Shown: positions 16,186 to 25,801, numbered from the stretch's first letter. The stretch: 64,000 nt of DNA from Alphaproteobacteria bacterium (GCA_009995595.1 JAACPE010000001.1:620001-684000), one strand, 5' to 3'. Notes: a model not told the origin generated them from the sequence alone. Numbers and translations: made by a program.

Positions 16186-19100
16186 CTATTCTGCCGCTTC
16201 AAGGAAGTCCATTTGTTGATTTAGGTCAACAGAAACAAGCTGTGACACACCGCGTTCAGCCATTGTTACGCCATATAAACGATCCATCCGCGCCATTGTG
16301 AGACGGTGGTGCGTAATAATAAGAAAACGTGTTTCACCGCGCGCGGCAATATCATCAAGAAGATTACAAACGCGGTCCACGTTCGCATCATCAAGCGGCG
16401 CGTCAATCTCATCGAGCACGCAAATTGGAGACGGGTTTGTTAAAAACATACCGAAAATCAGCGCGATAGAGGCCAATGTTTGTTCACCGCCCGACAATAA
16501 AGAAAGTGACTGTAATGATTTACCTGGGGGCTGAGCAAAGATTTCAAGGCCAGAATTAAGCGGATCATCGGATTCAACCAAGGCCAAATGCGCCGACCCT
16601 CCTCCAAAAAGCTTAAGGAAGAGACGTTGGAAGTGACCATTCACTTGATCAAAGGCCGCTGTTAAACGCTCTCGCGCTTCAGTATTAAGTTTTTCAATCC
16701 CTTCGCGCAGCTCTGCAATAGCTTGCACAAGGTCGTCCCGTTCAGTCAGCATCCCACCAACTTCTTTTTCAAGCTCATCTGCTTCGGTTTCAGCGCGCAG
16801 GTTAACAGGGCCAATTTGGTCGCGCTGACGAGAATATTTCTCACGGTCCACTTTTAACGGTTCAATTTGCGGAAGTTCTTCCTCTTGATTAATTTTGAGT
16901 GTTGTTTCAGCGATAAGCGCTTTTGGCTCCATCTCAAATTTTTCATATATATTAGAAACGATTTCATCGAGCTGTTCTTGTCCAGCAGAAGCTGTCGCTT
17001 GCGCCGCTGCTCGGGCTTCACGGGCGCTTGAAAGAGTCTGCTCGGCCTCTTTTAGGGCGCGATTCGTATCCGCTAGCTCGTTTTCAACTTTTTGCAGCCG
17101 GTCGGCATCATTATTGCGCGATGCCTCAAGCTCCGCGATGCGGCTCATCATTTCTTCACGCTCTGACCCCATAGTTTTGGGAGCACTTTCGAGCGTTTTC
17201 AGTTTTTCAGTCAATGTCACATCGCGCTCTTCAATCTCTTTAAGGCGTTCACGTGAGCGGATAATACGGTTTTTAAGGCTTACACTCTCGTCGGCAATCG
17301 CATGCAAGCGAGCCTTACGGCGGCTTTGCTCTTGTTGAATCATATCAAGCTCGCGCACTGTTTCACGATGATTATCGCGCACTTCGGCAAGTTTTAAGCG
17401 AACTTTTTCAACTTGCTCCGCCTGATCTGCATTTGTGCCCTCATCATATTCTTCAAGCGCTTTTTGGTTTGATTCTAAAGACGCCTGTAATTCCTCAATA
17501 TCGTTATTAGCATTGCTCAACGCTTCTTCAAATTTTGCCATTTGGGCAAAAAGGCCAGAACGCTGCTCTGTCAAACGGCTGATCTCTGATTGTTTATCAG
17601 ACAAAGATAGCTCTTTAGAGCGCGTATCGCGTAAAACCTCATCAACAATGGCTTGCGTTTGCACTTTATGGGCTTGCGCAGACTCTAATGCAGTTTTGGC
17701 GCGCTCAAAAGCGGCTTGCTGTGCTGGTAATCTCGCTTCTAATTCTTTAAGGCGATTAATCTGTTGAAGATGCTGCGCGTGTCTATCCGCTGCAGAAGCC
17801 TTGATATGCAGGCCATCCCAACGCCAATAAGCACCTTCTAGAGATACAATAGATTGCCCCGGTTTTAATGTCGCAGCCATCTCTGACCCTTGCATATCAT
17901 TGTCAACAACGCCAATAAGGCTAAGCGCCGCTTTTAAATGTGTCGGCGCTTTAATATGAGGCTCTAACGCCTTTGCCCCGCTTGGTAGAGCAGGGAATTG
18001 TGAAGGGTCAAACGCCCGCGCATGCCATACAATCGGCGCATCATTATCGGTGGACGCCATTAAAGTATCGCCAAGAGCGCGCGAAAGAGCCGTCTCAAAC
18101 CCTTTATCTGGAACGATGTCATTTAAAACTGGGCGAAATTCTTCTTCAGTTGAAGAATTAAGAACAGTTTGTAATGTCTTGATTTCAGTAGCAATCTCGG
18201 ATTTTGATTGCTCCGAAGTACGAAGTGCGTCGCGCGCGGATTCCAAGCTTTCTTGCGCGCTGGATAACGCCGCTTCCGATGCTTCAATTTTATCACGAAG
18301 GACTATCACCTCTTTTTCAAGGGCAACAATTTCTTCTTTTAAAGTATTGTGCGTGTCATCATTTTGGAATTGTGCTTTGGCACGCTCCAAATCTTCGGTC
18401 AGCTTTTCTTTGCGCTCTTGTGTGACTAAAAGGCGGCTTTGATCTGAAGATATCTGGCGCTCAAGCGTTTGGCGTGTGGCGCGGGTTTCTGCCGCTTTTT
18501 CCATATAAGCTTGATATTCTTTTTCAAGCTCGGATACTTGCGCTTCAAGTTTTTCAGTAATGGCTATTTTATCAGCAATAAGATCAGCCTCATTACCTTC
18601 AAAATTTTGAAGCTTTTCTTCTTCTAACTTCAGGCGCTCTTGCGTGGCCGAATTTTCTGCTAAACTCTGGCTTTCGTGGTCGCGATCTTCTTTTAAACGC
18701 GCCAGCTGGTCGCGCGCCTCTTTAATTTGGGCATCCAGTGCGCGCTCTTGATCTTCAATACGTTGAAGAGTAAGGCGCTGAGCTTGCAAAGCCGCAGCGC
18801 TTTCTGCCTCTTTTTTACGCAAAGCGGGAAGCTCTTCTGCCTGAACATTTTGTGTTTTTGTCAGCTGTGTGACAGTGACCATACGTTCAGCCACAATTGT
18901 TTCTGCTTCACCAAATTTTGATTTGGCTTGATCAATTTTATGGCAAAGTTGACGCCATTCAAGATAAGCAATCGACAACTCCAGATCTTTGATCTTTGCA
19001 TTAAGTTCTTTATATTTAACGGCCTGACGCGCCTGTTTTTTAAGCGCCCCAAGTCGGCCTTCCATACTGCCAACTAAATCTTCAAGACGTTGCAAGTTGT

Positions 19101-19671
19101 TATCGGCGGCGCGTAAACGAAGCTCTGCCTCGTGACGGCGCACGTAAAGGCCAGAAACACCCGCTGATTCTTCTAAGACCAAGCGGCGCTCTTGGGGCTT
19201 GGCGTTAATCATCTGGGTCACACGCCCTTGGGAGACCAAGGCAGGAGAGTTAGCGCCTGTCACCGTATCAGCAAAGAGCATCTGGACATCGCGCGCACGG
19301 TGCGTTTTACCATTAATCTTATAGAGAGAGCCTTTATCTTTTTCAATTTTTCGGGTTATTTCAATTTCATCCGACCCATTATAAGCAGGTGGGGCAGAGC
19401 GATCCGAATTATCTAACAAAAGCGATACTTCAGCAAAATTACGAGAAGGGCGCGTTCCTGTCCCATTAAAAATAACGTCTTCCATTGACCCGCTGCCACG
19501 CATCTTTTTAGAAGACGTCTCACCCATAATCCAACGCAGCGCCTCGACTAAATTCGACTTTCCGCAACCATTCGGGCCAACAATCCCTGTTAAACCAGGC
19601 TCGATATCGAGACTGGTTTTGTCGACGAATGATTTAAAGCCGCTCAGGCGAAGTTGTTTAAATTGGATCAT
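16186..19671 (-). CDS. smc: Chromosome segregation ATPase SMC
   Basis: The 1161-residue SMC protein has the head motifs at both ends: Walker A GPNGCGKSN (32-40), and near the C-terminus the ABC signature LSGGEQ, followed by Walker B ICVLDEIDAPLDD and the His-switch IITHHRLTM. Two long coiled coils flank a central hinge (around 500-650). As the bacterial condensin core it works with ScpA/ScpB, not encoded here, to organise replicated DNA. The DsbA-like gene lies upstream, as in many alphaproteobacteria. Confidence 0.97.
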   Translation of the reverse strand: MIQFKQLRLSGFKSFVDKTSLDIEPGLTGIVGPNGCGKSNLVEALRWIMGETSSKKMRGSGSMEDVIFNGTGTRPSRNFAEVSLLLDNSDRSAPPAYNGSDEIEITRKIEKDKGSLYKINGKTHRARDVQMLFADTVTGANSPALVSQGRVTQMINAKPQERRLVLEESAGVSGLYVRRHEAELRLRAADNNLQRLEDLVGSMEGRLGALKKQARQAVKYKELNAKIKDLELSIAYLEWRQLCHKIDQAKSKFGEAETIVAERMVTVTQLTKTQNVQAEELPALRKKEAESAAALQAQRLTLQRIEDQERALDAQIKEARDQLARLKEDRDHESQSLAENSATQERLKLEEEKLQNFEGNEADLIADKIAITEKLEAQVSELEKEYQAYMEKAAETRATRQTLERQISSDQSRLLVTQERKEKLTEDLERAKAQFQNDDTHNTLKEEIVALEKEVIVLRDKIEASEAALSSAQESLESARDALRTSEQSKSEIATEIKTLQTVLNSSTEEEFRPVLNDIVPDKGFETALSRALGDTLMASTDNDAPIVWHARAFDPSQFPALPSGAKALEPHIKAPTHLKAALSLIGVVDNDMQGSEMAATLKPGQSIVSLEGAYWRWDGLHIKASAADRHAQHLQQINRLKELEARLPAQQAAFERAKTALESAQAHKVQTQAIVDEVLRDTRSKELSLSDKQSEISRLTEQRSGLFAQMAKFEEALSNANNDIEELQASLESNQKALEEYDEGTNADQAEQVEKVRLKLAEVRDNHRETVRELDMIQQEQSRRKARLHAIADESVSLKNRIIRSRERLKEIEERDVTLTEKLKTLESAPKTMGSEREEMMSRIAELEASRNNDADRLQKVENELADTNRALKEAEQTLSSAREARAAAQATASAGQEQLDEIVSNIYEKFEMEPKALIAETTLKINQEEELPQIEPLKVDREKYSRQRDQIGPVNLRAETEADELEKEVGGMLTERDDLVQAIAELREGIEKLNTEARERLTAAFDQVNGHFQRLFLKLFGGGSAHLALVESDDPLNSGLEIFAQPPGKSLQSLSLLSGGEQTLASIALIFGMFLTNPSPICVLDEIDAPLDDANVDRVCNLLDDIAARGETRFLIITHHRLTMARMDRLYGVTMAERGVSQLVSVDLNQQMDFLEAAE

Positions 19672-19725
19672 AAATGGCTATTCTTTAGTTCAGTGTTACA
19701 CAGTCATACTCTTTAAACGTCCAAA

Positions 19726-20766
19726 TTATTCAGCAATATTATCTATGGTTGTTTTCGTCTGCTCTTCGATTTTATCTGCCACAGGCTCGGCAACATCATC
19801 TTGAACAGCTTCAACTGCGTTTTGCATAGCATCGGCGGAGGTATCAAGCACATTTTCAGCCGCATCAATAACATCCTCATTTGAAGCAGATGATGATGCC
19901 TCGGTCGGATCCTTAATGGCACTCATGGCTTGTGCGCGTGATAAAAACTGATCAATTGCATTTTTCATCGCGGGGAACTTCTGCGCCCCGGAAACAGTGA
20001 ATTCACCATCATTAAAAGCAATAGTTGGTGTTGATTTGACCTGCCATTTGATAGAAGCATCTTGAATTGTTTGGGCAAAAGCTTCTTGTAACTCTTTATT
20101 TTCCAGGCAAGCATCAAATTCTTGATCGCTCATACCTGCGAGTTTAGCATTTTGGCGCAAGGCTGATTTGTAATCATCCACTAAAGCCCATGCCTCTTGA
20201 TTTTTAAAGAGTAAATCAATAAATCCTGCATAACGCTCACTAGGAAGACAACGCGCAATCATGCTCGCATCAAGGGCTGGCTTGTTGAGAGGAAATTCTT
20301 GATAAACATAATATACCTTACCTGTGTCAACATATTCAGACTTGATACTTGGGTAGGTATTATTATGAAATTCAGCACAATGACCGCATGTCAGAGAAAA
20401 TAGCTCCGTTATTTTCACAGGGGCATTCGGATCACCCACTGCACGTGTGCCCAAAATAGGCTGAATCGTTAGCGGCGATGGTGTTTTTAAGTTTTTGAGA
20501 ACATTCACACCATCATCATTGCTCGCATTCTGAGCAGAATGGTCATGACCAGCGTGGGCATCTTCTTCTGGTATGCTCATCGCGCCTTGTTCAATCGCTC
20601 CCTCAACGTTGCCTTCATCGAGTGCAGCAGATGTTTCTGCCTCCATCTTAGAGCCGCCCATATCGGCAGATTTATATCCAAAAAAACCTAGCCCCAAAAC
20701 AACGAGAACCAGAATGACGATTGTTAATGTTTTTGCGTTCACTTTTTTCACCTTTTCCTGTGGCAT
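19726..20766 (-). CDS. DsbA-family thiol-disulfide oxidoreductase, membrane anchored
   Basis: The 346-residue protein has one N-terminal membrane helix (about 13-30), a linker with a His-rich patch (HAGHDH, 71-76), a thioredoxin-fold domain with the redox motif CGHC (127-130) and cis-proline TPT (246-248), and an unusual acidic helical tail (about 285-346). The Thioredoxin_4/BdbD-like domain (PILGTRAVGDPNAPVKITEL before the CxxC) is common in alphaproteobacteria. It probably oxidises or isomerises cysteines in the periplasm. It lies beside smc in the recurrent mutY-dciA-dsbA-smc neighbourhood. Confidence 0.88.
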   Translation of the reverse strand: MPQEKVKKVNAKTLTIVILVLVVLGLGFFGYKSADMGGSKMEAETSAALDEGNVEGAIEQGAMSIPEEDAHAGHDHSAQNASNDDGVNVLKNLKTPSPLTIQPILGTRAVGDPNAPVKITELFSLTCGHCAEFHNNTYPSIKSEYVDTGKVYYVYQEFPLNKPALDASMIARCLPSERYAGFIDLLFKNQEAWALVDDYKSALRQNAKLAGMSDQEFDACLENKELQEAFAQTIQDASIKWQVKSTPTIAFNDGEFTVSGAQKFPAMKNAIDQFLSRAQAMSAIKDPTEASSSASNEDVIDAAENVLDTSADAMQNAVEAVQDDVAEPVADKIEEQTKTTIDNIAE

Positions 20767-20918
20767 ATATACAAAATTATTGTCATAAGCCGAATGGATT
20801 AAACATAATTAAACTAAATAGTTTCGAAAATCTAGCATAAAGTGCCGTAATTCACTGCGTTAAGTCAATGATAGCAATATAAACCGCAAGCTTTATCCAC
20901 ATTGCAATTGTAAATCAT

Positions 20919-21806
20919 TTAACGGGGCACAAATTCAAGCTCAATACGGTCATAGGGTTGCTTGGTTGTTTCTGCGCCCATGGCACGTACATTCATTTTA
21001 GACGGATCAAAGCCTTTTTCAATCAGAGCGCCGCGCACAGCCAAAGCCCGCGATAATGATAAACGCCTATCACTGCTAAAACCATCACCAGCAGGGCTGG
21101 CATAAGATATAATATTCAGCTTAAGGTCATTATCCTGCAATGCTGGTAAAACAACATTATGGATAATATCAACTTGTTCTGCATTAAGGTCAAATGTCTG
21201 CGGCTCAAATATTATGATATGAGGTTTTGTCAGATCAAGTGCAGGATAATGAGGTAAAGACTTGCTAGGCTCTGCCATGTCAATTTTAGGTGGGTCTTGT
21301 TTTTGAACACGCTCCATCATGTTTGTAGGTGAATCGTCAATATCCCCATCAATCGCCTCAGCAGCGACAGCATCAGCCTTTATAGCGGGCATTGTTTTTG
21401 GGCCTTTAACAACGCCTTGTGAGGGTGTAGATTGGTGCGCAGTTTCAGGCAACACTGCTTTTACAGGTGGCTCTGAGACTGGTTTTGGCATAATCTCTGG
21501 TAGCGTCTCTATTTCAGGTGTGACCTGTTTTGACACAGGCGCATTTGGGCGGCGCGACGGAAAAGGAACAGGTCTTTTTTCCTCCAAGATATCTTTTGAT
21601 ATACGAGGGGCGTCTATCGGAATATTAATTTCGCTCTGTGACGATGAGGGCGACGGCTTATCAGGAGAGCGCGGCGCGCCAAATAGAGGGGGCGGGACAT
21701 AGCCTTCCAATTTGTTTTCAGAAGTATTTTGCGCCATGGCGGGCAAGCCAAAAGGACATATGCAAAAAAGAGCAGTACAAACTGTCATCACTCTTTTGAA
21801 ACACAT
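20919..21806 (-). CDS. Exported OmpA-domain protein
   Basis: The 295-residue protein has a signal peptide ending AMAQ (around 25), a long Pro/Ser-rich low-complexity region (about 30-185) and a C-terminal OmpA-like peptidoglycan-binding domain (about 193-295). Its core LSLSRALAVRGALIEKGF and the following MGAE are typical of that fold. It has no lipobox cysteine, so it is not a Pal lipoprotein despite the domain. It probably tethers something to the cell wall in the periplasm. It lies between dsbA and the inositol-phosphatase-family gene. Confidence 0.85.
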   Translation of the reverse strand: MCFKRVMTVCTALFCICPFGLPAMAQNTSENKLEGYVPPPLFGAPRSPDKPSPSSSQSEINIPIDAPRISKDILEEKRPVPFPSRRPNAPVSKQVTPEIETLPEIMPKPVSEPPVKAVLPETAHQSTPSQGVVKGPKTMPAIKADAVAAEAIDGDIDDSPTNMMERVQKQDPPKIDMAEPSKSLPHYPALDLTKPHIIIFEPQTFDLNAEQVDIIHNVVLPALQDNDLKLNIISYASPAGDGFSSDRRLSLSRALAVRGALIEKGFDPSKMNVRAMGAETTKQPYDRIELEFVPR

Positions 21807-21830
21807 GCTTTAAATTCCTTATGGCTTCAA

Positions 21831-22619
21831 TTAAATGGTTTGGAGCGCTTTTTTCAAATCACGATAAATCGCATCATTTCCTGATACAATATTACGAGAA
21901 TAAACGGCGTTGTCATCGTTATCAATACTCGAAAAGAAACCACCAGCCTCTTTTAATATCAATGTTCCTGCCGCCGCATCCCACGGATGGAGACCACGCT
22001 CCCAATATCCATCAATACGGCCAGCTGCGACATAAGACAAATCAAGCGCCGCCGCGCCAAAGCGCCGCAAATTAGGGGTAAAGCTTGCCACTTTTGTTAA
22101 CTCATTCGCATACTGCGTCGAATTTGTTTTATCCATTGAAGACCCAAAAGCAATAAAGGCTGTTTCAAAATTATCACGGCTTGATACACGAAGGCGCTTA
22201 TGGCGCATAAATGCTCCGCCAGAGCGCTCTGCACGGAACACTTCATCTTTAAGGGGATCATAAACAACGGCGGCCTCCATACGGCCTTTTACTTCGAGAG
22301 CAATAGAAATACACCAGTGGGGCAAACCATGCATAAAGTTATGCGTGCCATCAAGGGGATCAATGATCCATTTATAATCAGGATCTTCGCCTTTAACTTC
22401 GCCGCTTTCCTCCATGAGAAAGGAATAAGAAGGGCGGGCACGTTTTAGCTCTTCAAAAATTATTTCTTCGGCGCGTTTATCAGCCGCCGTCACAAAGTCA
22501 GCAGGGCCTTTTCGCGACACCTGAAGCTGTTCAACCTCACCAAAGTCACGAAGGAGCGAACGGGCCGCTTTTTCTGCTGCTTTAATCATGACATTCATAA
22601 TAGGGGACTGTGCCGCCAT
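21831..22619 (-). CDS. suhB: Inositol monophosphatase family protein (SuhB-like)
   Basis: The 262-residue enzyme shows the lithium-sensitive phosphatase metal sites: Glu70/Glu71 in LMEESGE, Asp87-Asp90 in DPLDGTHNF, and WDAAAG near residue 206. The family hydrolyses inositol phosphates and related sugar phosphates, and SuhB also joins rRNA antitermination complexes in some bacteria. A second family member is encoded at 53.7-54.5 kb, so which one fills which role is not certain. It lies just upstream of the OmpA-domain gene and downstream of efp. Confidence 0.88.
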   Translation of the reverse strand: MAAQSPIMNVMIKAAEKAARSLLRDFGEVEQLQVSRKGPADFVTAADKRAEEIIFEELKRARPSYSFLMEESGEVKGEDPDYKWIIDPLDGTHNFMHGLPHWCISIALEVKGRMEAAVVYDPLKDEVFRAERSGGAFMRHKRLRVSSRDNFETAFIAFGSSMDKTNSTQYANELTKVASFTPNLRRFGAAALDLSYVAAGRIDGYWERGLHPWDAAAGTLILKEAGGFFSSIDNDDNAVYSRNIVSGNDAIYRDLKKALQTI

Positions 22620-22664
22620 ATTCTTATTCCTTATTTACGATTTATTTTAATGAGTACTTAGTGA

Positions 22665-23231
22665 TTAATCTTTTGCGCGCTCAACATAAGATGAATCTTC
22701 GGTTCTCACGACAATACGCGTTCCAACATCAATATGCGGAGGTACCATAACACGAGCACCGTTATCCATAATAGCAGGCTTATAGGATGTGGTTGCTGTT
22801 TGCCCCTTTATCACTGGCTCTGCTTCTGCAACCTCTAAAATAACATGATCTGGCAGTTGAACGCCCAAGGCCTCGCCTTCAAATGATTCAATAGAAACAA
22901 CCATTCCGTCTTGTAAGAAAACGGCGCTATCGCCAATTACTTCTGTAGGGACGGAAATCTGCTCATAAGTTTCAGTGTTCATAAAAGTACATTCTTCACC
23001 CTCAACGAACAAGAATTGATGATCTGCCTGATCCAGACGAATACGATCAACTGTTTCTTGCGTTCTAAAACGAACATTGTCTTTATTGCCTGTACGAATA
23101 TCGCGAAGCTCAACCTGAATGACAGACGCGCCTTTACCGGGCTGAATAATTTCATAGTTTGATACAGCCATCAACTTGCCGTTATATTCCATCACATGAC
23201 CCTTACGAAGGGTTATTGCAGTTACTTTCAT
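22665..23231 (-). CDS. efp: Translation elongation factor P
   Basis: EF-P rescues ribosomes stalled at polyproline. The 188-residue protein has three beta-barrel domains, starting MKVTAITLRKGHVMEYNGK. The tip loop QPGKGAS carries Lys33, the equivalent of the lysine that is beta-lysylated in E. coli. The ending (PPHIDVGTRIVVRTED) is canonical. No modification enzyme gene is adjacent. The window does contain proline-rich proteins (TolA, the OmpA-domain protein) whose synthesis would need it. Confidence 0.97.
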   Translation of the reverse strand: MKVTAITLRKGHVMEYNGKLMAVSNYEIIQPGKGASVIQVELRDIRTGNKDNVRFRTQETVDRIRLDQADHQFLFVEGEECTFMNTETYEQISVPTEVIGDSAVFLQDGMVVSIESFEGEALGVQLPDHVILEVAEAEPVIKGQTATTSYKPAIMDNGARVMVPPHIDVGTRIVVRTEDSSYVERAKD

Positions 23232-23254
23232 TTAGTTTCTCTTATAAATTAATG

Positions 23255-23740
23255 TTATCTGTGGTCTTTGTTTTTAAAGAAAGCTTGTCCAAAACGCTCC
23301 AAACGCTCTTTGATTTCGATGTCTTCTACCATATCCAGCATAGAAGTGAGAGCCTTTTTTTCACCTGCGTCCATGCTTTTAGAGGCAGTCCGTTTTTTTC
23401 CTTTATCAGACAAATTGGCGGGAATATGCACAAATTTTAAATCTGTAATCCATGCCTCTCCAAAAATATGATTCATCTTTTCCAAAAGAACGCCTTTTTT
23501 CATGATAAGCAGTGATGCGTTTGCGCTTGATGCAGCAATTTCAAGAGTGGCTTGGGGCTTATCCCCTTTACGCTGCGCTTTTCTATAGTGAATTTTAAGG
23601 GGCTGAGTCTTTTGTGCAAGTTCGGCGCCCATAATATCAGACCAATGCGTGACAATTCTTCCCAACGCTATATATTTGCGCTGGAATAATTTATCGGCCA
23701 CACGCGGCACTGAATCTGAAACGAGCTTTAAGGCGCACAT
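23255..23740 (-). CDS. dciA: DciA-like protein (DUF721)
   Basis: The 161-residue protein has the DUF721/DciA pattern: a basic start, WSDIMGAELAQKTQPLKI around residues 33-50, and a beta-strand-rich core with LEIAASSANASLLI. DciA loads or regulates the DnaB helicase in bacteria lacking DnaC. The C-terminus is Lys/Asp-rich. It is arranged head-to-head with mutY with only 9 bases between the two ATGs, so promoters must lie within coding sequence. Confidence 0.8.
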   Translation of the reverse strand: MCALKLVSDSVPRVADKLFQRKYIALGRIVTHWSDIMGAELAQKTQPLKIHYRKAQRKGDKPQATLEIAASSANASLLIMKKGVLLEKMNHIFGEAWITDLKFVHIPANLSDKGKKRTASKSMDAGEKKALTSMLDMVEDIEIKERLERFGQAFFKNKDHR

Positions 23741-23749
23741 AAAAAGAAT

Positions 23750-24853
23750 ATGACACCCAATCTAAAAAACAACAAGAGCGCGTTTAAGAATATGGATAAT
23801 AATTCAAAAGTTGTTTTTCGAAACAATATCCTGGAGTGGTACGACCGTCATAGACGCGTATTGCCATGGCGCGCGTTAAAAGGAAAAACGCCAAATCCAT
23901 ATTACGTCTGGCTTTCCGAGGTCATGTTACAACAAACAACGGTCGTAACTGTTGGCCCATATTTTCATCGCTTTATTGAAAAATGGCCAAGTATTGATGA
24001 TTTAGCACGCGCAGAGATTGAAGATGTTATGCACGAATGGGCTGGACTTGGTTATTATGCCCGCGCACGCAACCTTCACAAATGCGCCCAAATTGTTAGC
24101 TTTTCGCATAAAGGTATATTCCCTGACAGGCAGGAAAGCCTCATTAAACTGCCGGGGATAGGCGAATATTCCTCAAACTCAATCGCGGCAATCGCTTATA
24201 ATAAGCCTGCCAATGTTGTCGATGGTAATGTTGAGCGTGTTATGGCGCGATATTTCGCCGTTATAGAGCCGCTCCCTGATAGCAAAAAAAACCTCAAAGA
24301 ACTGGCTGGCTCGATAGCATGGGGGGAAACTAGCCGCAGCGGTGATTACGCCCAGGCGCTCATGGATCTAGGCGCAACAATCTGCACGCCCAAATCCCCC
24401 AAATGTATGCTCTGCCCCCTTAAAGAGGGCTGTATGGGCCGGGCGCAAGGCATTGCCGAAACTTTGCCAGCCAAAAAAGCAAAAAAACCTAAACCGCAAA
24501 AATATGGTCAGATTTATTGGATTACCCGTAAAAGCGATGGAGCAATCTTACTAGAGCGCCGTGATGACAAACAAATGCTAGGGGGGATGTTAGGTTTAAT
24601 CACCTCTGAATGGGCATCAGATTCAAATATGAACCCTCAACCGCCCATCCAAATCAAAGAATCAAAAAACACGACTTTACAGGTTAAACACAGCTTTACG
24701 CATTTTGATCTGCACTTGGACATCATCACCGCGCACCTTAAAAGCACGCAAAAGCCTGAAAATAGCCATGTTTGGATTATACCGTCAGAATTAGATAAAA
24801 TAGGTCTTCCAACATTGTTTAAAAAGGCCGTTAAGCTTATGATGTATAAGTAA
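23750..24853 (+). CDS. mutY: A/G-specific adenine glycosylase MutY
   Basis: MutY removes adenine mispaired with 8-oxoguanine. The 367-residue protein has catalytic Glu57 in LSEVMLQQT, the helix-hairpin-helix LPGIGEYSSN, Asp158 in ANVVDGNVERV, and an Fe4S4 cluster with C-x6-C-x2-C-x5-C spacing (Cys212, 219, 222, 228). The C-terminal Nudix-like domain (about 250-367) recognises 8-oxoG and includes HSFTHFDLHLDI. An alternative start at 23792 would trim 14 poorly conserved residues. It is transcribed away from dciA. Confidence 0.95.
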   Translation: MTPNLKNNKSAFKNMDNNSKVVFRNNILEWYDRHRRVLPWRALKGKTPNPYYVWLSEVMLQQTTVVTVGPYFHRFIEKWPSIDDLARAEIEDVMHEWAGLGYYARARNLHKCAQIVSFSHKGIFPDRQESLIKLPGIGEYSSNSIAAIAYNKPANVVDGNVERVMARYFAVIEPLPDSKKNLKELAGSIAWGETSRSGDYAQALMDLGATICTPKSPKCMLCPLKEGCMGRAQGIAETLPAKKAKKPKPQKYGQIYWITRKSDGAILLERRDDKQMLGGMLGLITSEWASDSNMNPQPPIQIKESKNTTLQVKHSFTHFDLHLDIITAHLKSTQKPENSHVWIIPSELDKIGLPTLFKKAVKLMMYK

Positions 24854-24900
24854 TTAATCTTTAATTTGAATGTTTTACCTAGAAAAGGTTAAAATAGATT

Positions 24901-25797
24901 ATGTTTATAAAAATATCAAAATTCATACTCGCTTTCAGTCTTTGTCTTTTTGTCCTTCATGGACAATCTCCCATGGCACAAGATAACAACCCTGAGGCAA
25001 CTGTTATCGAAGCTGGCGTTACTGCAGAGGAGTTTGTTGAAGGGTCTGTACAAAACTTTTCTAAGTTATACTGGAAGCTCGGCGCCTTAAGCGTTGAAAA
25101 TGAAAAAGCGGTCGATAATTTCCTACTCATCAATGAATGTGATCTATATAAATCATTCCAATTTGATGAATTTCTCTGGTATGACCTCGTAAAAGCAACG
25201 AAGAACATGCTCAAAACGAAGCGTGAAGATTTTCCAAATAAATTCAGATTTCGTTTTACCATTGATTTAGGCCGATATGACACAGAGCGTAATGGTTTTC
25301 CTCTGGTCAATAATACCGCCATTCTTAACTTACGCCGTGTAGAAATTGGTGGAAACTCTCTTTCCGAAGATATTTGCGATATGCGCAACAAGGAAATTGA
25401 ATATTACCCCCGTAATGTGATCTTGGTTTTAAACAAACCCTTTACATTTGAGCTTTTGGAGCTTGATGAACACCTCGCGCAAGCCTTTATCGTGCGCCGT
25501 AAATATGACGACTATAAACTCTCTGACGAAGAGCGTGAGCTAGGCTACAAGCGTCCAGTTTATATGCAGCTACGCGTTGAATTCGCCTATTTCCAGGGGA
25601 TTGAAAAAGGCACATACGGTAAATCAAGCCTTGCGATTGTCTATGGCAAGATTGTAGGGATTGATGTTTTTGAAGATCGTTTCAGTAAAAATCTTCTAAA
25701 AAGCATAGATTTTACCGTCAGCAAACGTCCTAAAGGCGATGCTCCAGAGCGTAAAGAGGGCGAACCGCCCGTCAGTGAAAACTTTTTAGGGCAATAA
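24901..25797 (+). CDS. Unrecognised exported protein, 298 residues
   Basis: I do not recognise a function. The product has a signal peptide (MFIKISKFILAFSLCLFVLHG, then SPMAQ) and a soluble body of about 270 residues with alternating beta-like stretches (FRFRFTIDLGRYD, NTAILNLRRVEI, VYMQLRVEFAYFQGI). It has one internal pair of cysteines (ECD at about 80 and ICD at about 160) and no membrane segment after the signal. It could be a periplasmic domain-of-unknown-function protein of alphaproteobacteria. It starts 47 bases after mutY and meets folB convergently within 5 bases. Confidence 0.7.
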   Translation: MFIKISKFILAFSLCLFVLHGQSPMAQDNNPEATVIEAGVTAEEFVEGSVQNFSKLYWKLGALSVENEKAVDNFLLINECDLYKSFQFDEFLWYDLVKATKNMLKTKREDFPNKFRFRFTIDLGRYDTERNGFPLVNNTAILNLRRVEIGGNSLSEDICDMRNKEIEYYPRNVILVLNKPFTFELLELDEHLAQAFIVRRKYDDYKLSDEERELGYKRPVYMQLRVEFAYFQGIEKGTYGKSSLAIVYGKIVGIDVFEDRFSKNLLKSIDFTVSKRPKGDAPERKEGEPPVSENFLGQ

Positions 25798-25801
25798 AAA
25801 T

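Noticed and set aside
16895-17338. A 147-residue frame on the plus strand opposite smc
   Set aside because: It is a Ser/Arg-rich shadow of the smc coiled-coil coding sequence, has no ribosome site and no family-like motif.
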